This document shows positions 1 to 7,192 of a DNA stretch of 37,922 bases, in pieces (position 1 is the first letter of the stretch; the number at the start of each line of letters is the position of its first letter). A model generated the notes under the pieces. That model ran no database searches and was not told where the DNA came from. It saw only the letters and a program-made list of their open reading frames with translations. Position numbers and translations under genes: made by a program. This DNA comes from DATKKM01 sp036741795 (GTDB lineage Bacteria > Chloroflexota > Dehalococcoidia > SM23-28-2 > RBG-16-64-32): NCBI GenBank assembly GCA_036741795.1, contig DAINRO010000018.1, positions 1 through 37,922 on the forward strand. The letters run 5' to 3'.

Positions 1-232
1 CCATCAGGCTGAGCCCGGCGCTGATCAGGCCGTGCGCCGCCTTCTGCTGGGCCCGCTCCATGTCGTGCAGCGGCAACCCAGCGTGGGCGCGCGGGAAATA
101 CGCCCAGTCGCGCCTTGCCTCATCCTCCGGGAAGGCGAACTGCGTTCGCTCCCTCTGCTCGCCTGCGAGCGTCTCCAGGTAATCCTTTGCTGCCTTAGCC
201 AGGATTGTTGCCAGCTCTGCGCGTTCGCTCAT
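1..232 (-). CDS. DUF3500 family protein (N-terminal part, cut by window edge)
   Basis: The minus strand reads from ATG at 232 to the window edge with no stop, giving 77 residues that begin MSERAELATILAKAAKDYLE. The later part, with FAFPEDEARRDWAYFP and then AGLPLHDMERAQQKAA, matches the start of the DUF3500 family: an acidic FxDExR segment, W-x-Y-x-P, then a GLxLxDM-x-x-Q helix. The family has no settled biochemical role. The gene is divergent from the DUF885 gene across 83 bases. A TAGAAT hexamer preceded by TGC lies 8 bases before the ATG, and there is no Shine-Dalgarno sequence, so the transcript may be leaderless. The C-terminal bulk of the protein lies outside the window. Family assignment rests on this short N-terminus only. 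Confidence 0.6.
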   Translation of the reverse strand, partial: MSERAELATILAKAAKDYLETLAGEQRERTQFAFPEDEARRDWAYFPRAHAGLPLHDMERAQQKAAHGLISAGLSLM

Positions 233-240
233 GTGAGGCG

Positions 241-249
241 ATTCTAGCA
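241..249 (-). promoter_or_regulatory. Extended -10 element of the DUF3500 gene
   Basis: The minus strand reads TGC then TAGAAT, ending 8 bases before the ATG at 232. This is a good extended -10 (TGn-TAnnnT). Its distance to the ATG predicts transcription starting at or next to the start codon. No matching -35 box is evident. Confidence 0.4.
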
Positions 250-315
250 TCGGACGCCCTCAACTCTTATCATCACCACGAACCACCCCACCTCTCGCAC
301 ATCCCCGGAGGATCC

Positions 316-2004
316 ATGTCCAAAATCTTCGATATCGCAGACAAGTACGTCGACGACCTGGCCACCCTTGAGCCGGCGATCGCGACCTCGCTCGGCATCC
401 CCGGCCACGATCACGAAATGCCCGACCTCTCCCCCGAGGGCCCAGCTCGCGTCGCGGAACTCAACCGCGGCACCGTCGCTGCCCTCAACTCCGAATCGCC
501 GGGGAACGAGCACGACCGGATCGCCCGTGACGTCATGATGGAGCGACTTGGCGTGTCACTCGATACGTACGAAGCAGGCGAGTACTACCGTGCCCTCCGC
601 AACATCGCCAGCCCCCTCCAGGGTGTCCGCCAGGTCTTCGACCTTATGCCCAAAGCAACTGAGGAAGACTGGTCGAACATCGCGGCCAGGTTGAAGCTGG
701 TCCCCAACGCGCTCTCTGGCTACCAGGTGACGCTCAAGCAGGGTATCGAGAAGGGGCTCGTAGCTTCCAAGCGCCAGACTATTGAGGGCGCCGAGCAGGC
801 GCGCGTATGGAGTGGCGGCGCCGCGGGCGAGGGGAGGCCATCGTTTTTCGACACGCTCCAGCAGGACTTCCAGGGGGCCGTCGAGAAGCAGGGCTTTACC
901 GCCAGACTTGTCGCCGACATTGCCGAAGGGACCTCCGCGTCCACTGCCGCCTATGCCAGCATGCACACTTTCCTCCGGGACGAGTACCTGCCGTCGGCAT
1001 CCCAGGGCGAAGCCTCTGGGCCAGAGAGGTACCAACTTCTCGCCCGCGCCTTCCTGGGAGCAACGATCGACCCGCGCGAGACCTACCAGTGGGGCTGGGA
1101 CGAACTCCACCGCATCGAGGACGAGATGCGCAAGACCTGCAACCAGATCATCCCCGGCGGCACGATGCAGGACGTCACCAAACTCCTTGAGTCAGACCCG
1201 GACCGAGTCGTCGAGGGCGAAGACAACTACCGCGGGTGGCTGCAAGAGCTCCACGACCAGGCTCTCGAGGAACTCCACGGCAAGCACTTCGACATTCCGG
1301 ACTCGATCCGCAAGGTCGAGGTCATGATTCCGCCGCCCGGCGGCGCCCTCGCCGCGTACTACACCGGGCCGTCCGAGGATCTCGCTCGCCCCGGCCGCAC
1401 CTGGTGGCCCACTGGCGGCAACACCCGGTTCCCTAAGTGGGGCGACGTGACCACGGTCTACCATGAGGGCGTCCCTGGCCATCACCTGCAGGTCGCGAGC
1501 ACGCGGCTGCAGGCGGACAAGCTCTCCCGCTTCCAGCGTGTCCTCACCTTTATCTCCGGACACGGCGAGGGCTGGGCTCTCTACTCTGAGCGGTTGATGG
1601 CGGAGCTGGGCTACCTGGAGAACCCGGACTACTACCTGGGTATGCTCAGCGCACAGGCGCTGCGCGCCGTACGCGTCGTCATCGACATCGGGATGCACCT
1701 GGAACTGGAGATTCCCGCGGGCGAGACGTTCCACCCGGGCGAGACGTGGAACCACGATCTCGCCGTCGACTTCGCCACGGAGCGGACGGGCCGGCCGCGG
1801 CAGTTCATGGCCAGCGAGGTGGTGCGGTACCTGGGCTGGCCGGCGCAGGCGATTTCCTACAAGGTCGGCGAGCGCCACTGGCTCAGAATCCGGGAGGCAG
1901 CACGGAAGAAGCAGGGCGCGTCCTTCGACCTTCAGGCATTCCACACCAACGCCTTGAACATCGGCCCTATGGGGCTGGCGCAGCTGGAGGCTGAGCTGGC
2001 GTAA
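316..2004 (+). CDS. DUF885 family protein, putative zinc metallopeptidase
   Basis: A 562-residue protein of the DUF885 family, whose members resemble zinc-dependent carboxypeptidases and oligopeptidases. Start ATG 316 is chosen because GGAGG stands 4 bases upstream; the reading frame is open further back but without such a site. The probable metal-binding motif is HEGVPGHHLQ at about residues 383-392, followed by HGEGWALYSE at about 416-425, which would supply the glutamate ligand. There is no signal peptide, so a cytoplasmic peptidase is likely. It converges on trmD with 72 bases between them. The substrate cannot be told from sequence. Confidence 0.8.
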   Translation: MSKIFDIADKYVDDLATLEPAIATSLGIPGHDHEMPDLSPEGPARVAELNRGTVAALNSESPGNEHDRIARDVMMERLGVSLDTYEAGEYYRALRNIASPLQGVRQVFDLMPKATEEDWSNIAARLKLVPNALSGYQVTLKQGIEKGLVASKRQTIEGAEQARVWSGGAAGEGRPSFFDTLQQDFQGAVEKQGFTARLVADIAEGTSASTAAYASMHTFLRDEYLPSASQGEASGPERYQLLARAFLGATIDPRETYQWGWDELHRIEDEMRKTCNQIIPGGTMQDVTKLLESDPDRVVEGEDNYRGWLQELHDQALEELHGKHFDIPDSIRKVEVMIPPPGGALAAYYTGPSEDLARPGRTWWPTGGNTRFPKWGDVTTVYHEGVPGHHLQVASTRLQADKLSRFQRVLTFISGHGEGWALYSERLMAELGYLENPDYYLGMLSAQALRAVRVVIDIGMHLELEIPAGETFHPGETWNHDLAVDFATERTGRPRQFMASEVVRYLGWPAQAISYKVGERHWLRIREAARKKQGASFDLQAFHTNALNIGPMGLAQLEAELA

Positions 2005-2076
2005 GCTCTCAGCCCGGCCCGGGGGTGAGGACGGTCTTCAGCCCCCCATTGTCCCGCTGAAGGCTGAAGCCATCCG

Positions 2077-2829
2077 CTACGGGCGCTCTGCGGGCGGCCA
2101 CTCGCCGAGTTCCTCGGCGAGCCACTCCTGGTCGCCAGTGGCGATCTCCCGGCCAACGAGCAGGTCGGGCCGACGCCGCGCAGTGAGCAGCAAGTCCTGT
2201 CTGCGTCGCCACGCTGCCACCTCCGCGTGATGGCCGGAGAGCAGCACATCCGGCACTGCTTCGCCCCGGAATTCCGGCGGCCGTGTGTAGTGGGGGGCTT
2301 CCAGCATGCCCTGGGCGAACGACTCGTCCGGGGCAGAGTCGGCGCAGCCCAGTGCCCCCGGCAGCTGCCGCACGACCGCGTCCACCAGCACCATGGCCGG
2401 GATCTCCCCACCGGACAGCACGTAGTCTCCGATGCTGATCTCGTCCGTTGCCAATCCCTCGTGAACCCGGGCATCGAACCCCTCGTAGTGACCACACAAC
2501 ACTACGAGGCGCTCTTCACGTGCTAGCTCCAGGGCGATGTCGTGGGAGAACCTGCGCCCGATCGGCGTCATAAGGATGATTGGGCCTCGTTCTGGCGCCA
2601 TCTCCATCACGGCCTCCGTCGCTGCGAACACAGGCTCCGGCTTCAGCACCATCCCGGGACCGCCTCCGTAAGGAGTGTCGTCCGCGACGCTGTGCTTCCC
2701 TTCCGCCCAGTCCCGGATATTGTGGACCTGGAGATCGACGAGTCCTGCATCGCGTGCCCGTTTGATGATCGATTCGTCGAAAGGCCCGCGGAGCATTCCC
2801 GGAAAGAGTGTCAGGATGTCTATTCGCAC
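2077..2829 (-). CDS. trmD: tRNA (guanine37-N1)-methyltransferase TrmD
   Basis: A 250-residue SPOUT methyltransferase that places m1G37 next to the anticodon of some tRNAs and so prevents frameshifting. It has the classical start MRIDILTLFPGML, the PYGGGPGMV motif near residue 56, and the knotted S-adenosylmethionine site around VLCGHYEGFD and ISIGDYVLSGGE. Length is normal for the family. It lies 67 bases downstream of the MogA/MoaB gene on the same strand and probably shares its transcript. trmD often sits with rpsP, rimM and rplS, but none is visible here. A pair of TGGGG repeats resembling an MraZ operator stands in the gap just upstream. Confidence 0.95.
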   Translation of the reverse strand: MRIDILTLFPGMLRGPFDESIIKRARDAGLVDLQVHNIRDWAEGKHSVADDTPYGGGPGMVLKPEPVFAATEAVMEMAPERGPIILMTPIGRRFSHDIALELAREERLVVLCGHYEGFDARVHEGLATDEISIGDYVLSGGEIPAMVLVDAVVRQLPGALGCADSAPDESFAQGMLEAPHYTRPPEFRGEAVPDVLLSGHHAEVAAWRRRQDLLLTARRRPDLLVGREIATGDQEWLAEELGEWPPAERP

Positions 2830-2884
2830 GTCAGAAGCTTACAACGGGCCCCCTGGAGTTCCCTCAGTGTGAGCGGGGAGGCGA

Positions 2885-2904
2885 TTTTCCCCCATCTCAC
2901 CCCA
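2885..2904 (-). promoter_or_regulatory. Candidate second MraZ site before trmD
   Basis: Read on the minus strand, this is TGGGG, TGAGA, TGGGG, GAAAA: two TGGGG boxes exactly 10 bases apart. The operator before mraZ contains TGGGG, AGAAA, TGGGG, GAAAT, so the two sites agree at about 16 of 20 positions. It overlaps the stop of the MogA/MoaB gene and lies about 55 bases before the trmD start. The similarity is seen directly; regulation by MraZ is inference. Confidence 0.35.
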
Positions 2905-3379
2905 CGCCGTGGTCACTCGACCCGCCTGCCAGTAATTCCAGAGCGTGACGTAGCACCGGCGCCACTACTGCCAGGCTTTCCCGCACACCCTTCTCGCTGC
3001 CCGGCAGATTGATCACCAGTGTTCCGCTCCTTACACCTGCGACGCCGCGACCGATCATCGCCATCGGCGTATGCTTCAGCCCTTCGGCGCGCATTGCCTC
3101 GGCGATCCCTGGCACTTCGTATTCCATAATATCTCGCGTTGCATCTGGCGTTACGTCACGTAGACCCAGGCCAGTGCCACCCGTTGTGACGATCAGGCCG
3201 ACTTCCCCCCCGTCAGCCCAGGATTGGATACGCGCGCCGATCTGCGCTCTGTCGTCAGGAATTACCTCGTAGCCGGATACCTCGAATCCATGTGTTTCGA
3301 GGATCTCCCGGATGGCTGCGCCGGAGGTGTCATCGCGCTCACGACGTGAGTCCGAGACGGTCAGGATCGCCGCTTTCAC
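2897..3379 (-). CDS. MogA/MoaB-family molybdopterin-binding protein
   Basis: A 160-residue single-domain protein of the family that adenylylates molybdopterin (MogA) or is related to that enzyme (MoaB) in molybdenum cofactor synthesis. Seen: the start KAAILTVSDSRR, the substrate-loop motif TTGGTGLGLRDVTPDA, and INLPGSEKGVRESL near the C-terminus, all typical. I choose GTG 3379, which puts the family's usual KAAxLTVSD at the N-terminus. The frame is open to 3463, but that extra segment runs through the divergent mraZ promoter region and has no family character. It lies upstream of trmD on the same strand. No other moa or moe gene is in the window, so whether it acts as MogA or MoaB is unresolved. 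Confidence 0.85.
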   Translation of the reverse strand: MKAAILTVSDSRRERDDTSGAAIREILETHGFEVSGYEVIPDDRAQIGARIQSWADGGEVGLIVTTGGTGLGLRDVTPDATRDIMEYEVPGIAEAMRAEGLKHTPMAMIGRGVAGVRSGTLVINLPGSEKGVRESLAVVAPVLRHALELLAGGSSDHGVG

Positions 3380-3456
3380 AGTGGCCACGCCCTGTGTGCA
3401 ATGGGAGCGCAGTGGGGAAAGCGTGTGGAAAAGTGGAACAATTATTGTATAAGCCC

Positions 3457-3484
3457 TTGACACGTGGGGGCCGGGTGGTATGCT
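3457..3484 (+). promoter_or_regulatory. Main promoter of the dcw cluster
   Basis: A perfect -35 TTGACA (3457-3462) and -10 TATGCT (3479-3484) are separated by 16 bases, close to the sigma-70/sigma-A consensus. Transcription should start near 3491, inside the TGGGN repeats, leaving a leader of about 125 bases before mraZ. A weak opposing -10 (TACAAT on the minus strand, 3449-3444) could serve the divergent MogA/MoaB gene. Confidence 0.75.
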
Positions 3485-3485
3485 G

Positions 3486-3510
3486 TGGGTCGAAGTGGGG
3501 AGAAATGGGG
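3486..3510 (+). promoter_or_regulatory. MraZ operator: three TGGGN repeats
   Basis: TGGGT at 3486, TGGGG at 3496 and TGGGG at 3506 are spaced exactly 10 bases apart. A degenerate TGGTA at 3476 is in phase. MraZ of E. coli and Mycoplasma is known to bind such direct repeats upstream of its own gene. Bound here, it would cover the predicted transcription start. Further TGGGA and TGGGG boxes at 3402 and 3413 are 11 bases apart and less regular. Confidence 0.75.
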
Positions 3511-3544
3511 GAAATCCACTTACGAGCTATTCGGTTGCGGTCTC

Positions 3545-3565
3545 ATCCGGCCGAACTAACCGGAT
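3545..3565 (+). other. Small hairpin in the mraZ leader
   Basis: ATCCGG (3545-3550) and CCGGAT (3560-3565) can pair as a 6-bp stem with a 9-base loop in the untranslated leader of mraZ. No T-tract follows, so it is not a terminator. Function unknown. Confidence 0.35.
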
Positions 3566-3616
3566 CGCTCAAATCTTACCCCCGTGGGGAAAACCTAACA
3601 AGCAGTTATTGTCACC

Positions 3617-4042
3617 ATGCAATTCAGAGGCAGCGTTGAACACTCACTCGATGACCGGGGCCGCGTCGCGATCCCGGCCAAGTGGCGTGCTGCATTCCCC
3701 GGGAATGCAGCTGTGATCACCCCTGCGCCGGAGGGGTGCTTACAGGTGTTTCCCGAACTTGAGTTTCAGAAGCTTTCCGAAGAGTACGCGTCAAGTCCGG
3801 CAACGACCGTTCAAGGCCGGCGGGCTCGAAGGCTGTTTGACGCGCAAGCCTTCGACGCCGAGCTGGACCGCCAGGGACGCCTCCTCGTCCCCGCTACGCT
3901 CCGGGTGCTTGCCGCCCTCGATGGTAACGTCATCGTGGCAGGTAACCGGGAACTGCTCGAGATCTGGAATCCCGAGCGGTGGCGCCGCGAGCTTGAGGAG
4001 GCACAGGACACTTCGCCCGGTGGGCAGAGGTCCGAGGAGTAG
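3617..4042 (+). CDS. mraZ: Transcriptional regulator MraZ
   Basis: A 141-residue protein with two AbrB-like swapped-hairpin halves: HSLDDRGRVAIPAKWR near residues 9-24 and DAELDRQGRLLVPATLR near 79-95. Both carry the family D-x-x-GR-x-x-(I/V)P-x-x-(W/L)R pattern. MraZ is the conserved first gene of dcw clusters; it forms ring oligomers and represses its own operon by binding TGGGN repeats, which are present upstream at 3486-3510. There is no good Shine-Dalgarno sequence in front of ATG 3617, so initiation may be weak or depend on leader structure. The C-terminus is a little longer and more acidic than the minimal family form. It overlaps nothing and precedes rsmH by 4 bases. Confidence 0.95.
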   Translation: MQFRGSVEHSLDDRGRVAIPAKWRAAFPGNAAVITPAPEGCLQVFPELEFQKLSEEYASSPATTVQGRRARRLFDAQAFDAELDRQGRLLVPATLRVLAALDGNVIVAGNRELLEIWNPERWRRELEEAQDTSPGGQRSEE

Positions 4043-4046
4043 GGAG

Positions 4047-5006
4047 GTGGTTGCAATCCAATCCCCCCGGGATACCCTGTTCCACACCTCCGTCCTCCTG
4101 GACGAAGCCGTCCGTTCCCTGGCGGTCCAGCCCGGCGGCCGCTACATCGATTGTACCGTCGGCGCCGGCGGTCACGCCCGCGCCATCCTCCAGGAGTCTG
4201 CTCCTGGTGGCATAGTCATCGGCATCGACGCCGACCCGCATGCTATCGCCTTCGCGAAGGGGAGCCTCGAGGACTACGGGGACGCAGCGGTCCTGGTCAA
4301 CGACAACTTCCGCAACCTGAACGCGATTGCTCGCAAACACAATTTTGCGCCCGTGCACGGCATCCTTTTCGACCTCGGGTTCTCGTCCATGCAGCTTGCG
4401 GAAGAGAACCGCGGCTTCAGCTTTCAGCAGGAGTCGCCGCTGGACATGCGATTCTCCGATAAGCAGTCGCTGACGGCCGCAGACATCATTAACGGCTACG
4501 AGCGGGACGACCTGGCGAACCTGATATGGGAGTTCGGCGAGGAGCGCTTTAGCCGCCGCATCGCCGCGGCCATCGTCCAGGACCGGCCCTTTACCACTAC
4601 TACGGAACTGGCCGCGCTTATTCGTCGCGTCGTGCCCTCATCTCCGCGTACTCGCATCAACCCAGCGACCAAGACCTTCCAGGCCCTGCGCATCGCTGTC
4701 AATGACGAACTAACGGCCCTGAGCACCGGGCTCGAGCAGGCGCGTGACCTCCTCGGCGCCGGTGGGCGCGTGGCCGTCATCTCCTTTCATTCACTGGAAG
4801 ACCGCATCGTCAAGCAGTTCTTCCAGCGAGAGGCTCGCGATTGCATCTGCCCGCCGGAGCAGCCGACTTGTACCTGCGGCCACAGGGCCACCCTCAAAAT
4901 AATCACGAAACGCCCGATTTCCGCTTCTCAAGAAGAGGTCCAGCGCAATCCACGCAGCCGCAGCGCCCATCTCCGTGTTGCTGAGCGGCTGAGTGAAGGA
5001 GATTGA
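4047..5006 (+). CDS. rsmH: 16S rRNA (cytosine1402-N4)-methyltransferase RsmH
   Basis: A 319-residue Rossmann-fold methyltransferase that makes N4-methyl-C1402 in 16S rRNA. Recognised by FHTSVLLDEAVRSL at the N-terminus, the SAM motif DCTVGAGGHARAIL, GILFDLGFSSMQL, and the C-terminal AVISFHSLEDRIVKQFF. The frame stays open far upstream through mraZ in another register. I choose GTG 4047 because GAGGAG at 4034-4039 stands 7 bases before it and it falls just after the mraZ stop; no ATG is available there. A cysteine-rich patch near the end (CICPPEQPTCTCGH) is usual in this family. Confidence 0.93.
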   Translation: MVAIQSPRDTLFHTSVLLDEAVRSLAVQPGGRYIDCTVGAGGHARAILQESAPGGIVIGIDADPHAIAFAKGSLEDYGDAAVLVNDNFRNLNAIARKHNFAPVHGILFDLGFSSMQLAEENRGFSFQQESPLDMRFSDKQSLTAADIINGYERDDLANLIWEFGEERFSRRIAAAIVQDRPFTTTTELAALIRRVVPSSPRTRINPATKTFQALRIAVNDELTALSTGLEQARDLLGAGGRVAVISFHSLEDRIVKQFFQREARDCICPPEQPTCTCGHRATLKIITKRPISASQEEVQRNPRSRSAHLRVAERLSEGD

Positions 5007-5012
5007 CCAACC

Positions 5013-5438
5013 ATGGCTACGCAGCATCGCCCCTTCGCCCAGGGACGCTCCTGGACGTCCTTTACCCTCCCCGTAATCCTTATCGGCGCTTCGTTCGCCG
5101 TGGGACTAGCCGCCCTGCTTCCCCTCGTTCAGTCGAGCGGCGTTACCACGACCGGCGGCCACATCCGGCAGCTCGAACAAGAACGCAGTACCTGGCAGAC
5201 CCAGCTCCAGGAGCAAGAAGTGCGCGTGGCACAGCTCGGCAGCCTTGAACGAATCGAACGAGAAGCCCGCGAGCGCCTGAAGATGGTGCCGCCCAAGGAA
5301 GTCCACCACATTAGTGTCGACGTCCCCGGCCCCGCGCCGAACAGGATCCCGTCGCGCTTCCTCGAAGACCAGCCAGCATCCCCGCTTGCCAGGGACAACC
5401 TCTGGGAGGAGATCGCCTCCTGGTTGCCCCTCCCCTGA
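5013..5438 (+). CDS. ftsL: FtsL/DivIC-like septum formation protein
   Basis: A 141-residue bitopic membrane protein. A short basic N-terminus is followed by one membrane helix at about residues 19-40, then a coiled-coil stretch (about 49-76, HIRQLEQERSTWQTQLQEQE), then LERIEREARERLKMVPP, typical of FtsL/DivIC proteins. These bridge FtsQ and the FtsW-PBP pair in the divisome. Its place between rsmH and the PBP gene is the standard ftsL position and is the main support for the symbol, because sequence conservation in this family is low. GGAG lies about 11 bases before the ATG. The tail after residue 100 is proline-rich and not conserved. Confidence 0.8.
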   Translation: MATQHRPFAQGRSWTSFTLPVILIGASFAVGLAALLPLVQSSGVTTTGGHIRQLEQERSTWQTQLQEQEVRVAQLGSLERIEREARERLKMVPPKEVHHISVDVPGPAPNRIPSRFLEDQPASPLARDNLWEEIASWLPLP

Positions 5439-5444
5439 TCGCAG

Positions 5445-7187
5445 ATGGCCGCCCCCCGGAAGAAGAACGCCTACGCCTGGAGAATCTGGGCCGTTATCGC
5501 TGTGATTGGCCTCGGTGCGGTCGTCGCCACCCTTCGCCTGGTCCAACTGCAGATCATCGATCATGCGGAGTACGCGGCGCAGGCCCGCCGCTCCCACATT
5601 AGCCAGGTCTCCGTCTCCGACCGCCGCGGCGCCCTCCTGGACCGGAACGGCTATCCACTGGCAGCCAGCGAAGACTCTTTCAACGTGATGGTTGAGCGGC
5701 GAGCGTGGGAGAACCCGGAGGAAGCCCAGGTCGCGGCCAACAAGATCAGCGGCGCCACGGGTGTCCCGGCCTCCCAGATGGTGGACATCGTCGAGAGCGT
5801 CGATGTCTTCGAGGTGCCAGTGGCCCGGAACCTCAGCTTCGAACAGGCGGAAAAGGTGCGAGAACTCGATCTCTACGGCGTTCGCCTCCTGGAAGGATCG
5901 AAGCGGGTATATCCCGAAGGCAACCTCGCCTCCCAACTCCTCGGATTCGTCGGGCAGGACTCCGGCGGGCTCACCGGCCTCGAGGCGGACCTCAATCCGC
6001 AACTCGGCGGCGCTGCAGGCACCCTGACTTTCGAACGCGACGGTCTGGGCCGCGAATTGGCCATCGGGGAGCGCTCGGAGTCTCCGGCTCTCCCGGGTTC
6101 GGACATCGTCCTGACGATCGATCGCTATATCCAACGCCTCGCGGAGCAGGAACTGGACAAGATCATGAAGGACCGCTCGGCGCAGGGTGGCACGATCATC
6201 GTGGTCCAGCCGAAGACGGGGCAGGTCCTCGCCATGGCCAGCCGGCCGACCTTCGACCTCTCGAAGCCTGACACCAGCGACGAGACCAAGCAGGCCCTTT
6301 ATCGGAACCGAGCCATCACCGACACATATGAGCCCGGATCAGTATTCAAGCTATTCACGACCGCCGCCGCGCTCGACCTGGGGCTCGTCTCGCCGACAAC
6401 GCCCTGGAACGATTCCGGCGTCGTAAAAGTAGACGGCTGGAGCATCCGCAACTGGGACTTCTCGGCCAATGGCACACAGACCGTGCAGCAGTTGCTCTCC
6501 AAGAGCCTCAACACCGGCGCAGCCTGGCTGGCTGGCCTCTGCGGCCCCGATCGCTTCTACGATTATGTCCGGCGATTCGGCTTCGGCACGCTCACCAACA
6601 GCGGTCTCTCTGGTGAAGTCGAGGGGAAGGTCCGCACTCCCGAGAGCGACCCCGGCTGGCGTTCTGTAGACGCGGCCACCAACAGCTTTGGGCAGGGGCT
6701 TAGCGCCACTCCCCTCCAGATGGCGATGGCCCTCGCCGCCATCGCCAATGGCGGGACGCTGATGCAGCCACAATTCGTGAAGCAAATCATGGGACCAACT
6801 GGCACCGAGACTGTGGAACCGCTGGTCGCCACGCAGGTGACCACGCCCGAAACCGCCCGCACCTTGCTCGACATGATGGGCGTTGTGGTTGACGGAATGT
6901 CCAATTACCTGGATGTCAGCGGCTACAAGGTCGGCGGCAAGTCCGGCACCGCCAACATCACCGGCGAAAACGGCGGCTACAAACCCGGCGCCTATATCTC
7001 CTCGTTCGCCGGAATCGCCCCTCTCAACGACCCTCAACTCGCCATCCTCATCAAGGTCGATGAGCCGAAGGACGTTCCCTGGGGTACGGTCGTCGCCGCC
7101 CCCTCCTTCGGCCGCATCGCGGAGCAAGCCCTGGCCTACATGAAGATACCGCCCACCGAGCCTGTGCTCGTCAGGGGTGTGCAGTAG
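5445..7187 (+). CDS. ftsI: Class B penicillin-binding protein (FtsI/PBP2 type)
   Basis: A 580-residue monofunctional transpeptidase for septal peptidoglycan. One N-terminal membrane anchor (about residues 12-32) leads into the PBP dimerisation domain, with RRGALLDRNGYPLA near 60-73. The transpeptidase domain follows, with all three active-site motifs: SVFK (Ser299, Lys302), SLN (354-356) and KSGT (499-502). No PASTA domain follows. It begins 6 bases after ftsL and ends 5 bases before murF. In most dcw clusters murE separates this gene from murF; here it does not. It would partner FtsW, encoded downstream. Confidence 0.93.
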   Translation: MAAPRKKNAYAWRIWAVIAVIGLGAVVATLRLVQLQIIDHAEYAAQARRSHISQVSVSDRRGALLDRNGYPLAASEDSFNVMVERRAWENPEEAQVAANKISGATGVPASQMVDIVESVDVFEVPVARNLSFEQAEKVRELDLYGVRLLEGSKRVYPEGNLASQLLGFVGQDSGGLTGLEADLNPQLGGAAGTLTFERDGLGRELAIGERSESPALPGSDIVLTIDRYIQRLAEQELDKIMKDRSAQGGTIIVVQPKTGQVLAMASRPTFDLSKPDTSDETKQALYRNRAITDTYEPGSVFKLFTTAAALDLGLVSPTTPWNDSGVVKVDGWSIRNWDFSANGTQTVQQLLSKSLNTGAAWLAGLCGPDRFYDYVRRFGFGTLTNSGLSGEVEGKVRTPESDPGWRSVDAATNSFGQGLSATPLQMAMALAAIANGGTLMQPQFVKQIMGPTGTETVEPLVATQVTTPETARTLLDMMGVVVDGMSNYLDVSGYKVGGKSGTANITGENGGYKPGAYISSFAGIAPLNDPQLAILIKVDEPKDVPWGTVVAAPSFGRIAEQALAYMKIPPTEPVLVRGVQ

Positions 7188-7192
7188 ATGGC

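Noticed and set aside
2005..2076. Bidirectional terminator between the DUF885 gene and trmD
   Set aside because: CTTCAGC and GCTGAAG can pair across a 13-base loop, but the stem is short and has no T-tract on either strand.
5106..6134. 342-codon open frame on the minus strand
   Set aside because: Antisense to ftsL and the PBP gene, which have all their conserved motifs; no ribosome site or family resemblance.
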